From CAZLMW01 sp964560875 (GTDB taxonomy: Bacteria > Myxococcota_A > UBA9042), in assembly GCA_964560875.1 (NCBI GenBank), contig CAZLMW010000031.1, forward strand, positions 1 through 64,000: a DNA stretch of 64,000 nt. Direction: 5' to 3'. Below are positions 9,364 to 18,034 of this stretch, one piece after another; the stretch's first letter is position 1; every line of letters begins with the position of its first letter. The notes below the pieces were generated by a model that saw nothing but the letters and a program-made list of their open reading frames with translations, was not told the DNA's origin and did not search any database. The translations under genes and the position numbers were made by a program.

Positions 9364-10238
9364 CAGAAACGGACCCTCACGAGCGCGCCTCGAGCGGACG
9401 GTACCAGCGCCACTTTGTCGGGCTCCCCGGTGACCGCCCATACGATCCCGGCGGCGGCGAGACCTGCGGCGACCAGGCCGATGCCCATCGCGTGTTGCTG
9501 GTTGATGGCGTCTTGGCGGCTCATCGCTTCGGACTGGGTCATGCTGACGATTTTGCCGCCCTTGACCTCAGGCTCGAGATCGGACTCCAGCTCGGCGGCC
9601 ATCTGGCTGGCGTCGTAGATGAACCAACCGCCGCCAACCGCGGCGACCGCACCGAGACTCACCCCGATGATCCGCGCCATCTGGCGGTCGGCCCGGTCTT
9701 CTGCGAGGCGTTTTTTTGCCTTTTCGGCGGCGATCTTGGCTTTGCGGGCTTCGTCGGCTTTGCGGGCGGCTTCCTGCTGACGGGCGATCTCCGCTCGGCG
9801 CTCCGCTGCACGTTTTTCGGCCTTGCGTTTGCGCGCCTCTGCGGCGGCTTTTTCGGCCTTGGCGTCCTTGGCTTCCTTGAGGCGGTCGGTGGCCTTGGCG
9901 AACAGCGGATCGGTCGTCGTCACCATCGACAGGAATTTCTGGTAGGCGGCGATCGCGCCGTCGAGATCGCCGGCTTTGTCCAAGCAGCGCCCGGCCGCGT
10001 ACAGGTAGGCCATCACGCTCTTATCGGTCGTCCAGGCCTGCTGGTAGAGCTGCGCGGCGAGGGCCATGTCGCCTTTTTTGGCCTTGCCGTGCGCCACGTG
10101 GGAGATCGCGGCGGCTTCCTGGTGGCGTTTTTGGCGCGGATCAGCGGCGTGCACATCGGTCGCCGAAACAGCGCCCACGACCACGCACAACGCGGCGGCG
10201 CAGAGGCTGCTGGATCGGCTGAGCGGCTCTCTAGTCAT
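9363..10238 (-). CDS. exported TPR/coiled-coil protein with one transmembrane helix
   Basis: A 291-residue protein with a signal-like N-terminus ending near SATDVHAAD. Residues about 30-105 resemble two TPR units (GDMALAAQLYQQAW and GDLDGAIAAYQKFL). A long Ala/Lys/Glu/Arg helix follows (AEARKRKAEKRAAERRAE and on, about 115-185), probably a coiled coil. A hydrophobic segment IIGVSLGAVAAVGGGWFIY lies at about 190-210, and a second weaker one near VAAGLAAAGIVWAV. It overlaps the kinase gene by 8 bp (10231-10238) and the next lipoprotein gene by 1 nt, so the three are probably translated together. A scaffolding or assembly role next to the kinase is inferred; no enzyme motif is visible. Confidence 0.8.
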   Translation of the reverse strand: MTREPLSRSSSLCAAALCVVVGAVSATDVHAADPRQKRHQEAAAISHVAHGKAKKGDMALAAQLYQQAWTTDKSVMAYLYAAGRCLDKAGDLDGAIAAYQKFLSMVTTTDPLFAKATDRLKEAKDAKAEKAAAEARKRKAEKRAAERRAEIARQQEAARKADEARKAKIAAEKAKKRLAEDRADRQMARIIGVSLGAVAAVGGGWFIYDASQMAAELESDLEPEVKGGKIVSMTQSEAMSRQDAINQQHAMGIGLVAAGLAAAGIVWAVTGEPDKVALVPSARGALVRVRF

Positions 10239-12255
10239 CGAAGATCTTGGGCTTCAAAATCGGCGCTGCGGGCGGCGGCGTGGGTGTTGGTTTGGATTCG
10301 GCGGGCTTGGAACGTGCTGGTCTTCGAGCCGCGCGCCTCGTCGCTCGCTTTGGCGCGACTTTGCGCGTGGCGGGTTTGGCGGTCGGCTTGCTGGGGGCAG
10401 CTGGGGGTGCGGCGCTCCCCGCGTCGGCTTGAGCGACCGGCTCGGCGGGCTTGTCGGCAACTTGCTTGGCGCCGGGTTTGGCGCTGTCGGTCGGCGTCGG
10501 TGCGGCGACGGCGTTGGGCGGCGTGGCGGGCGGAGGTGGTGCGCCATTGGCGACGCCGGCGACCGGCAAGCTCGACGGATTACCGCTGTTGGCGCCGGCC
10601 ACGTACGCACCCGCCGCTGCCAGCACGAGGATGACCGCCGCCGCGGCCACCCAGCGTACGCCATTGCCCGATGTAGGTTCGACGATTGGCGCTGCGGCTA
10701 CGTGGCTCGACGATGCCCGCCTGTCAGCACGACGTGCGCTTGGGGTGGCGCTGATGCCGATCGGGTTGGGGGTCGTGGCGAAGGCGGTCGGGTCGATGGC
10801 TGCGGTTGGTTGTGCCGGCGTTGTCGCGGCTGCCGCCCGCAGCTCGGCGCTGCTTTGGTCGATCGTCGTGGGTGTCTCGGTGCGGACGCTGGCCGCATCG
10901 CCGCCGCTGGTCACCTCGGCGCTTTCACCGCTGGCATGTGCGGCATGGAAGTCGGGCCGGTAGACATCGGTGTACGCGATCTCGGACTCCTTGAAGTCCT
11001 CGGGCGTGAGATCGGACGCCGCGTTGGCCCTCGACTCTGTGCCCTCGCGATCCGTTGTGTTTTCGATCAACGGACTGGCGACCTCGCTTGGGCTCGACTC
11101 GGTCACGTCGCCGCTCATGACGGCGCGCGCGCGGGACGCCCGAACATCGAGCACGGCGGCCAGCTCGTCGTCGTCGATGTTGTAGGCGGTCGTCACGCCC
11201 CCGTCGCCGCCTATCTGGCTTGGTTCGCTCTCGGTCGGTACGCGTGCCCAGCGGTCATGGGGGAGCCGGTTTTCGTCGGTCACGCGCACCAGGGACGCCA
11301 GCGTCTCGCCGGGATCGGGCGAATACGACCCGGAGATCATCGTCTTGCGGCCGCTCTTTCGGGTGCTGTGGCCGGCAGCTCGAGACGCCGTCCGCACGGC
11401 ACGCAGCGCCTTTCGCATCTCGGCGGCGTCCTGGTAGCGGTCGGCCTGTTTGCGGGCAAGCGACTTGAGCAAGACCTTGGCGAGCGGCGCGCTGATCTCC
11501 CGGTCGCAGACGTCGCGTGGGTCGGGCGGGTCTTTGGACGTGAACTGGTACATCAGCGCCATGCTCTGCGCCGCGACGAACGGCCCGCGTCCGGTGATGC
11601 AGTGATAGAGGATGACGCCGAGCGCGTAGAGATCGGTGCGGCGATCGACCGGATCTCCGACGATCTGCTCGGGGCTCATGTAGCCCGGTGTGCCGTACAC
11701 GTTGCCGGCTTTGGTCAGCTCGGACCCCTGGATGTAGATGCAGCCGAAGTCGAGCACCTTGACCACAGGCACGTCGCCGGGGACCTCGTTGAGCATCAGG
11801 TTGCTCGGCTTGAGGTCGCGATGAACCAGCCCAGCTTCGTGCGCTTCGGAAAGCGAACCAAGCACCTGCAGCGCGAGATCGATGGCCGCCATCTCGCTCA
11901 TCGCCATCTTGGCGCGGTTGAGCGACTCCAGCACTTGTTCGAGGGTTGGACCGTACAGGCGCTCCATGACCAGGTAGAGCGGGCCGCCCTCCTCGCCGCC
12001 GCCGACGTCGAAGAGGCGCACGGTGTTGGGGTGGCGCAGCGACGCGGTGATGGTGGCTTCGCGAAGGAAGCGGTCGACGGCGTCATCACGCAGCGCGGCT
12101 CGGTCGGCGTCGAGCACCTTGATGGCGACGTGTTGGCCTGTGCGCAGGTGGCGGGCCGACCAAACGACGCCGAATCCACCCCGGGCCAGTACCTCGTTGA
12201 GACGATAGCGGCCGTCGATGTCGCGGCCTTTCTTGAACAGAATCGTGTCGGTCAT
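10231..12255 (-). CDS. transmembrane Ser/Thr protein kinase (PknB-like)
   Basis: A 674-residue Hanks-type kinase. The catalytic domain occupies about residues 15-290: Gly-rich loop ARGGFGVVWSA, VAIKVLD lysine, LVHRDLKPSNLML catalytic loop, VLDFGCI metal motif and GTPGYMSPEQ activation-segment end. A long Ala/Ser/Thr/Glu-rich linker follows, then one transmembrane helix (WVAAAAVILVLAAAGAYVAG, about 535-555) and a Pro/Ala/Lys-rich extracytoplasmic tail. All core catalytic residues are present, so it is likely active. It is the first gene of the minus-strand run to 2146, and its stop overlaps the TPR/coiled-coil start (ATGACTAG). About 250 bp of non-coding DNA lies upstream and should hold the operon promoter. 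The tail may sense envelope state. Confidence 0.93.
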   Translation of the reverse strand: MTDTILFKKGRDIDGRYRLNEVLARGGFGVVWSARHLRTGQHVAIKVLDADRAALRDDAVDRFLREATITASLRHPNTVRLFDVGGGEEGGPLYLVMERLYGPTLEQVLESLNRAKMAMSEMAAIDLALQVLGSLSEAHEAGLVHRDLKPSNLMLNEVPGDVPVVKVLDFGCIYIQGSELTKAGNVYGTPGYMSPEQIVGDPVDRRTDLYALGVILYHCITGRGPFVAAQSMALMYQFTSKDPPDPRDVCDREISAPLAKVLLKSLARKQADRYQDAAEMRKALRAVRTASRAAGHSTRKSGRKTMISGSYSPDPGETLASLVRVTDENRLPHDRWARVPTESEPSQIGGDGGVTTAYNIDDDELAAVLDVRASRARAVMSGDVTESSPSEVASPLIENTTDREGTESRANAASDLTPEDFKESEIAYTDVYRPDFHAAHASGESAEVTSGGDAASVRTETPTTIDQSSAELRAAAATTPAQPTAAIDPTAFATTPNPIGISATPSARRADRRASSSHVAAAPIVEPTSGNGVRWVAAAAVILVLAAAGAYVAGANSGNPSSLPVAGVANGAPPPPATPPNAVAAPTPTDSAKPGAKQVADKPAEPVAQADAGSAAPPAAPSKPTAKPATRKVAPKRATRRAARRPARSKPAESKPTPTPPPAAPILKPKIFDD

Positions 12256-12508
12256 GGGGTGGTTTCACGCCGGGATGTGCCGTCTTGCACGCCGCGTTGA
12301 GAGCCGGGGGAAGCGGCGACGCCCGCGCACGCGTCTGAGTATCCGCGCAACGCCCGTCGCCGCCAGAAAGTTGGCTGGATCGGCGTGGTTTTGCCGTGTT
12401 TTTGGGGGCAAAATGCCCGTAGATGCCCCTGGCGGGCTCCAGGACGCGTCCTGAGGTCGAGTGGCTATATCAAGGCGGGCAAGCATCGATCGCCCGTTAG
12501 ATCGAGCG

Positions 12509-15500
12509 CTACGGGCTTTTGCCTTTTGGGGCATTGCGACAAGCAGCATGCTTTTTTGCCGCCGTGGCGGCGTCTTCGCCGAGCCATCCCTGCCGGTCCG
12601 CGGCCGACAAGCAGCCCGGAGCCTTGGCACGTAGCTTGGCCAGGATCGCCGCCCAGTCGACGAGCAGCGTCTTGGTGCGTGAACCGCAGCGGTGCACAAG
12701 GTGGCTGGCGTCCGTTGAAAAGCGCGTGACGGCGGTCTCCGAGCAGTCGGGGAGGGCGGCGACCATCGGCGCGCCCCGGCTGTCGGTCTTCCACACGAAC
12801 ACGCGGTCGGCGAGCGCCGTAAACGCGCGCGGTGTCGACCGGTGAATCGTCAAGGTCGTTATGTCGGGCGGGGTGTCGCGCAGTACGGCACCGGCGGCCG
12901 GTCCTGCGCCGATGCGTACCGAGCCGTCCGCGTCGCGGGTGAACGGGGCCGCGACGGGCGGCGCGATCGCTGTTTGTCCTGCGGCTTGCCAACCGAGCAT
13001 CGTGTGATGTCGGCGCGAGGTGTTCCAGACCCGCACCATGCCATCGATATGGGCCGTCGCGAGGCGTTTGCCGTTGCGGGCGAATCGCTGGCTGGTGATA
13101 CGCGCGCCCGTCAACGTCTCGCCGTCGCCTTTGCGGGGGCGCAGGACCGTCTTGCCATCGAGCCGGCGCTCGACGAAGAAGCGCGCGGATGGATCGAGCG
13201 CGATGTCGTGTTCGCTGGTCTCGTAGCGGCGCCAGTCGGCGCGCTCGAACATCCACAGCAGGTGTTTTGTCGGTTGGTTCGCGTCGCGCACAACGCGTAC
13301 GAGATCGGCGATGGCCACCGAACCATCGTCCGCCAGCGCCACCTGGGCTTTGAGCGTGCCGACCCGCGCCTGGCGCAAGAATCGCGCGCGCAGGTTCCAC
13401 CAGTAGCCCTTCGAATTGCGGTGCCAGACGGTGATGGCGACGCGGTCCGTGTCCGGCGCACCGGGCGACGGACCGACGTCGGCGGTGACAAGCATCCGGG
13501 CGCCTTCCGTCATCGTGGCCGCCAGGAAGCGGCGCTTGCGGTTGGAAAACGAGATGCGGTCGATCAGGCGGTCCGACGGTCGCCCGTCGCGCCATTTCCA
13601 CATCTTCAGCACGTTGGCCGACGTGCTGATGGCCACAAAGCGGCCCCCCGCCGTGCGGACGTCGCGGATCTTGCCGCTGCCGATGAGCTCTTCGTGGGGC
13701 GGCTTCTTCCCGTCCAACTGCAGGCGGGTGAGGGTTCCGCGCGCCACAACGAGCGCCGCGCTGGCGTCGGGGCTGAACGCCGCGTGACTCCAGCCTCGGC
13801 CAGGCTGCGGAGGTCGCGTGTCGCCCACCAGGATCGGCGCGGCGTCGAAGGTTGGTCGCCAGCGAGCTTTGCCGTCGTCGTGCAGCGTCAGCAAGCCGGT
13901 CGCCTTGGGTCCGATTCGCGCGTCGACGAATCCCTCGCCGTCGAGGCGAGCGACCGTCGTGTTGGCGTCGGCATCGAGCACCACGACGCGCTGCTTGTCA
14001 CCGGCGACCACCAGTTTGCCGGTGCTATCCCAGCGGACCACGTTGAGCGGACCCTTGGCGGCCTCCTCCTCGGCCAGCGGCAGCGCCTGCATGTCGAGCT
14101 TGAGGGCGGCCCGCAGGCCATCGCGTGGGTGTTGTTTGTCGTCGAGCGATGTCAGCACTTGCAGCGCGGTCAGCGGCGACTGCGCGGCGAGGATCCGCAC
14201 CACAACGCCGGCCTGGTCAGCGGGATCGGCGGCGTCGGCCGGCACGGGCGGCGTGTCGTCGGGTGCGTCGGACTCGTCCGCAGTCGGCGCTTCGCTGTCC
14301 GCCGCCGCGACCCGTGTCGGTGCTGCCGGAGGTGCGGTCGGTGAAGCTGCCGAGGGCGCAGGAGCCGGTTTCAATGTCTGCGCTTCGTCCGCCGTGACCT
14401 CGCCCGCGGTGAACTTGGTAGCCGCTGTCGCCGCCGCGGTCGCGGTCGAGGCGGTGGCGCGGTCGGATGTCGTGGCGTGTTCGGTGTCTGTTGCGATCTT
14501 CGGCGCCGGCTTCGAGCCCTGTCCCGCTGTGTGCCACATGTATGTGCCGCCCGCGCCGACCACGGCCAGCATGCCCAGCGCTACGGCGAACGCTCGACCA
14601 CGGCGCCCGGCGAGGGGCGGAACGGCCGATGACTGGTAGGCCGCAAGGCGCAGACCGGGTATCGACGGCGCCATCGGCGGCGGGGGTGGCGCCCATTGGG
14701 CGACCGCTGGAGAGAGCGGCGCCAGCTCTTCGATGGGCTGGGGCGGCGGCGTCAGTCGCGCGTCCTCCCGATGGGGAGCGGGCGGCAAGTCGGCCGGCGT
14801 GGCCGGCACCTCTTCGGGTGCGGGCGGCGGCGTGCTCGGCTCTGGCGCGTCCCAAAGCGTGGGCTCCGGCGATATGTCGTCCCGTTCGGTGGGCCCTTCC
14901 ACCATCGGCGCGGCGGCGTCATCGAGCGCTTCTTCCTGCTCGGCAGCTTGGCCGGGCACCGGGGCGAAAGCCGGCGTGGACGCGACCACGGCAGCGGCCT
15001 CCGTCGACGACGCTGTTGGGGCCTGCGTCGGTTCTGAGACCGTGACGGCAGGCGCGATGACAGGCGCCGCGGATGGCGACGTCGCGGGGGCCTCGGCGGC
15101 CGCGATTGTGGCCGACGATCGGGAAGTCGGCACGTCCACTTCAGCGGCCGGCATGCCCTGTGACGGTCGCGTGCGACGCTCCTCGATCAGCCATTTCACA
15201 GCTCGGGGCCAGCTGGCGAAGAGCGCGCGGGGTACTTCGACGTGGCCATCTTCGTGGCGCACAAGCAAGCGCCGCTCGATCATCTTCTCGATCGCCGTCT
15301 CGCCGAGGCCAGCCACCTCTTTACCCGCGACGACCATCGGCATGGCCCGTCGCAAGCGGTCGAAACGAACAACACCACATACCGCGCGCCTCGCCGCGAC
15401 GGCGACACGCGGGTTGCGCGGCGTCACACCGAGCGCTTTTTCAGCCGCCTGGCCGATCACGCGTGGCAGCGGCCGCAGCGCTTCGTAGTGGGAGCGCCCG

Positions 15501-16771
15501 ATGAAACCTTGCGAGCCGTGCTGGCGCCACATTGTGTTGAGCGCGTAGGCGACGCTGGCCTGGCGCAGCTCCGGATCGCCGATGGTCATCGCGTCGGCGA
15601 AGATTCGTTTGGTCAGCCCGCGCTCGAGTTTGACCCCCGCGACGTCTGCCGGCCCCTGCATCGCTGTTCGCAGTTGGCTCGGCGATAGCGGCTGGATGGC
15701 GACAAGTTCGTTGGTCAGCCCGCGCATCGCGTGATGGACCTGCAGGTCGCGCACGTAATCCGAGTCCAGCGTCGCGATCACCGTCAACGGCCGGTCCGGT
15801 GCGTCCAACAGGATGCGCATCAGGCCCAGGAAGCCCCGCCCGATCGCGTCGTCCGCGACCAGCAGCCGTTCGAGCCGCGGGCAGAACAACAACGGTGTCG
15901 CTTCGAGCCGGCCGGCGACCCGGCGCAGGCGACTGCCGATCTGTCCGGCGAGGCGTCGGGTGAGGCGAATGGCGGTGCGCGCGTCGGGATTGGTGGCGGC
16001 GGCGCGCAGACCGTCGGCGAGCGAGGGCTGGTCCATCGGCTCGCCGTAGCGCTTGAAAACGCCCGCGATGGCGGCTGCGAGGCCGGTGAACGGGTCCGAG
16101 TCGAGCCGCAGCGTGTCCAAGGGAATGAAGCGTTGACTGTCGCGGGACAACCGCGGCAGAAGCCCGGCGCGCACCAGCGACGATTTGCCGGCTCCCGGCG
16201 GGCCGACCAGCGTCATCATCCGCGCGTCGCTGGTGCGATGCATCGTGTAGAAGCGGCCAAGCGCGTCGCGCACATCGGCGTCGCGACCAAAAAACACGGC
16301 GGCGTCGTCTTCGTCGTAGCCGGTCAGACCGGGATACGGCGATCGCGTTGCGTCCCAGTCGAACGCGGCGGGTCCACCGAGCCCCGACACGCTCAGCGCG
16401 ATCCACAGCTGTTGCCACGCGTTGTGGCGGTCGCGTCGCACATCGATGACGTCGTATTCGCAGACCTCGGGCGCGAGCACGCACTCGTCGAGCCGCACCG
16501 CAAAAACCGCCTTGCCCGCCGCGCGAACATGGGCGATCTCCGCCGCGATCCAACGCGACCCCATCGACGTGTCGCTGCACAACACAACCGCGGCGACGCA
16601 GTCGGCCACGCGCCGGTGAACGTCGAGCCCCCACTCGTACGATTGGGGGGTGTCCGCCTCGGGATCGAAGTCGATCGACACGAACTCGACGTTCTGAGAC
16701 TCGGCGAGCGCGACGAGCTCGGTCGCCGCAATCCGATCGGCCTGGCTGTGGACGAGGTAGACCTGGCTCAC
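12509..16771 (-). CDS. TIR - nSTAND NTPase - transmembrane - WD40 protein
   Basis: A 1,420-residue multidomain protein. Residues about 1-130 form a TIR-like domain (VYLVHSQADR start, SRWIAAEI with E78 where TIR NADases carry their Glu). A linker SPYPGLTGYDEDDAAVFFGRD leads into a STAND NTPase with Walker A GPPGAGKSSLVRAG near residue 195 and the family's IQPLSPSQL segment. The expected 'LLxIDQFEEL' Walker B reads LLFCPRLERLL, so its Asp seems lost. A Pro/Ala-rich linker follows, then a transmembrane helix at about 725-748 (AFAVALGMLAVVGAGGTYMW) and about 530 residues of degenerate WD40 repeats (RLATAHIDGMVRVWN). Known TIR-STAND proteins act in signalling or abortive defence; no other defence gene is nearby, so the role is open. 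Confidence 0.85.
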   Translation of the reverse strand: MSQVYLVHSQADRIAATELVALAESQNVEFVSIDFDPEADTPQSYEWGLDVHRRVADCVAAVVLCSDTSMGSRWIAAEIAHVRAAGKAVFAVRLDECVLAPEVCEYDVIDVRRDRHNAWQQLWIALSVSGLGGPAAFDWDATRSPYPGLTGYDEDDAAVFFGRDADVRDALGRFYTMHRTSDARMMTLVGPPGAGKSSLVRAGLLPRLSRDSQRFIPLDTLRLDSDPFTGLAAAIAGVFKRYGEPMDQPSLADGLRAAATNPDARTAIRLTRRLAGQIGSRLRRVAGRLEATPLLFCPRLERLLVADDAIGRGFLGLMRILLDAPDRPLTVIATLDSDYVRDLQVHHAMRGLTNELVAIQPLSPSQLRTAMQGPADVAGVKLERGLTKRIFADAMTIGDPELRQASVAYALNTMWRQHGSQGFIGRSHYEALRPLPRVIGQAAEKALGVTPRNPRVAVAARRAVCGVVRFDRLRRAMPMVVAGKEVAGLGETAIEKMIERRLLVRHEDGHVEVPRALFASWPRAVKWLIEERRTRPSQGMPAAEVDVPTSRSSATIAAAEAPATSPSAAPVIAPAVTVSEPTQAPTASSTEAAAVVASTPAFAPVPGQAAEQEEALDDAAAPMVEGPTERDDISPEPTLWDAPEPSTPPPAPEEVPATPADLPPAPHREDARLTPPPQPIEELAPLSPAVAQWAPPPPPMAPSIPGLRLAAYQSSAVPPLAGRRGRAFAVALGMLAVVGAGGTYMWHTAGQGSKPAPKIATDTEHATTSDRATASTATAAATAATKFTAGEVTADEAQTLKPAPAPSAASPTAPPAAPTRVAAADSEAPTADESDAPDDTPPVPADAADPADQAGVVVRILAAQSPLTALQVLTSLDDKQHPRDGLRAALKLDMQALPLAEEEAAKGPLNVVRWDSTGKLVVAGDKQRVVVLDADANTTVARLDGEGFVDARIGPKATGLLTLHDDGKARWRPTFDAAPILVGDTRPPQPGRGWSHAAFSPDASAALVVARGTLTRLQLDGKKPPHEELIGSGKIRDVRTAGGRFVAISTSANVLKMWKWRDGRPSDRLIDRISFSNRKRRFLAATMTEGARMLVTADVGPSPGAPDTDRVAITVWHRNSKGYWWNLRARFLRQARVGTLKAQVALADDGSVAIADLVRVVRDANQPTKHLLWMFERADWRRYETSEHDIALDPSARFFVERRLDGKTVLRPRKGDGETLTGARITSQRFARNGKRLATAHIDGMVRVWNTSRRHHTMLGWQAAGQTAIAPPVAAPFTRDADGSVRIGAGPAAGAVLRDTPPDITTLTIHRSTPRAFTALADRVFVWKTDSRGAPMVAALPDCSETAVTRFSTDASHLVHRCGSRTKTLLVDWAAILAKLRAKAPGCLSAADRQGWLGEDAATAAKKHAACRNAPKGKSP

Positions 16772-16996
16772 GTCAATTCACCCGCACCGGTGCACGAATC
16801 GGACAACCGCCGCAAGCGTGACATGGCCGGTCCGTTCGACCAAGCCTCACCGCCTTGGCCGCAAAGTCAATTTCCGCCAGCGGTCCGGGCGCTGACCCTC
16901 CGAGTCCACGCCCGATACCGACCCCGGGCGTGCCCGCACGCGCCCGCACTCGCCGGCCGCTTGACGTCGTGCCGTCCACCCGCCTATTCCGCTGCC
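16772..16996. promoter_or_regulatory. divergent promoter region
   Basis: These 225 bp separate the start of the minus-strand TIR-STAND gene from the ATG of the plus-strand membrane protein, so they should hold both promoters. A cctattcc stretch at about 16983-16990 could serve as a -10-like element for the plus-strand gene, but no convincing pair of -35/-10 hexamers or an operator palindrome is visible. Confidence 0.4.
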
Positions 16997-18034
16997 ATGC
17001 CCTTGGTCCCTGCGCCCGTCCCATTGCTGCCCGATCGCGCCGACTTGCGCCCGCTTGTGGTGCTCACCGTCGCCGTCGTTGCGATGGCCGCGAGCCGCTT
17101 CGCTGCCTTGACGCCCGATTCGCACCACTACCTCGCGTTGGTCGGGCATTTCGAGGGCGCCGCCGATGCCTCCCTCGTCGCGCCGTTCGTCTACCGCGTG
17201 GCGATTCCGTGGCTCGTCGCCGCGCTCCCTCTTGCCGACAACGCCGTCGAATTCGCCGTCATTTCGACCGCTGCGACCATGCTCGGCCATCTCGTCGTGT
17301 ATCGCCTCGCCGTGGCGTTGACCGGCCGGCGCGACCTGGCGTTCATCGGCACCCTTGCCTGCGCAGTATCCCCCGTTGTGTTCACCTATGGTGGCCGCGT
17401 CCTGACCGACGGTCCCGCGTTTCTTTTCGCCGCGCTCAGTGTCTGGTTGATCCGCTCGGACCGCGTTGTCGCGCTCGTTGTCCTGCTGGCCGCCGCGATG
17501 CTTGTGCGCGAGGCGATCATCGCCATGTGGGTCACCCTCGGCGCGATCCGTCTCACCCGCGCCCTGTCCAGCCGATCGATCCGGCCGCTGCTGGTCCTGG
17601 GCGCCGTGGCGGTCCCGGTCGCCGTCGTGCTGGCTGTCCGCGCCGCGTTCACCGACGTGCCGTCTTACACCTGGGCCCCGACGATGCAGCGCTTGGTGGC
17701 CAACCTCACCCGCCCGCTGACCTGGTCGGCATGTCTCGCCGCGGTCGCACCCTTCGTGGTCGTGTTCGTCATCGCCGCGGCGGGGGGTGGGGATTTGCGT
17801 CCCTGGCGGCGCCTCTCGCCTGACGATTGCGTCCTGCTGTTGGCCCATCTCTTCGCGGTGTCCCTGCTGGTTGTCGCCGCGATGACGTCCGCGTTCATGA
17901 GCCCCCGCTTCTTCTGGCCCGCGTTTATTGTCGTGGCCCCGCTGGTCGGCTGGATGGTTGACGGCACCTTTCTGCAGCGTTTCGCGGCTCGTGTGTGTGG
18001 CGGCCAAGCGACCGTCGTCGAGGCCCGACCATGA
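16997..18034 (+). CDS. polytopic membrane protein, GT-C glycosyltransferase-like
   Basis: A 345-residue protein with eight or more hydrophobic segments. The ATG at 16997 is chosen because it is the first one directly before the hydrophobic core; the open frame upstream of it is low-quality shadow sequence. The first loop contains TPDSHHYLALV, reminiscent of the acidic first-loop motif of GT-C lipid-sugar transferases, and VYRVAIPWLVAALP follows. No confident family match can be made by eye. Its stop overlaps the next gene's start as ATGA, so it is translationally coupled to the alkaline-phosphatase-fold transferase. Together they suggest modification of an envelope glycan or lipid at the periplasmic face. 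Confidence 0.8.
   Translation: MPLVPAPVPLLPDRADLRPLVVLTVAVVAMAASRFAALTPDSHHYLALVGHFEGAADASLVAPFVYRVAIPWLVAALPLADNAVEFAVISTAATMLGHLVVYRLAVALTGRRDLAFIGTLACAVSPVVFTYGGRVLTDGPAFLFAALSVWLIRSDRVVALVVLLAAAMLVREAIIAMWVTLGAIRLTRALSSRSIRPLLVLGAVAVPVAVVLAVRAAFTDVPSYTWAPTMQRLVANLTRPLTWSACLAAVAPFVVVFVIAAAGGGDLRPWRRLSPDDCVLLLAHLFAVSLLVVAAMTSAFMSPRFFWPAFIVVAPLVGWMVDGTFLQRFAARVCGGQATVVEARP

Noticed and set aside
7951..9618. 555-codon open frame on the plus strand
   Set aside because: Antisense to the FGE-fold lipoprotein gene; Gly/Val/Ala/Arg-rich shadow.
12480..12520. Terminator hairpin after the TIR-STAND gene
   Set aside because: The gcccgttag/ctacgggc arms are followed by Ts only on the antisense strand, not in the direction of transcription.
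12509..16771. Phage-defence island
   Set aside because: Only one TIR-STAND gene is present; neighbours are envelope enzymes and kinases, with no other defence gene, integrase or tRNA.
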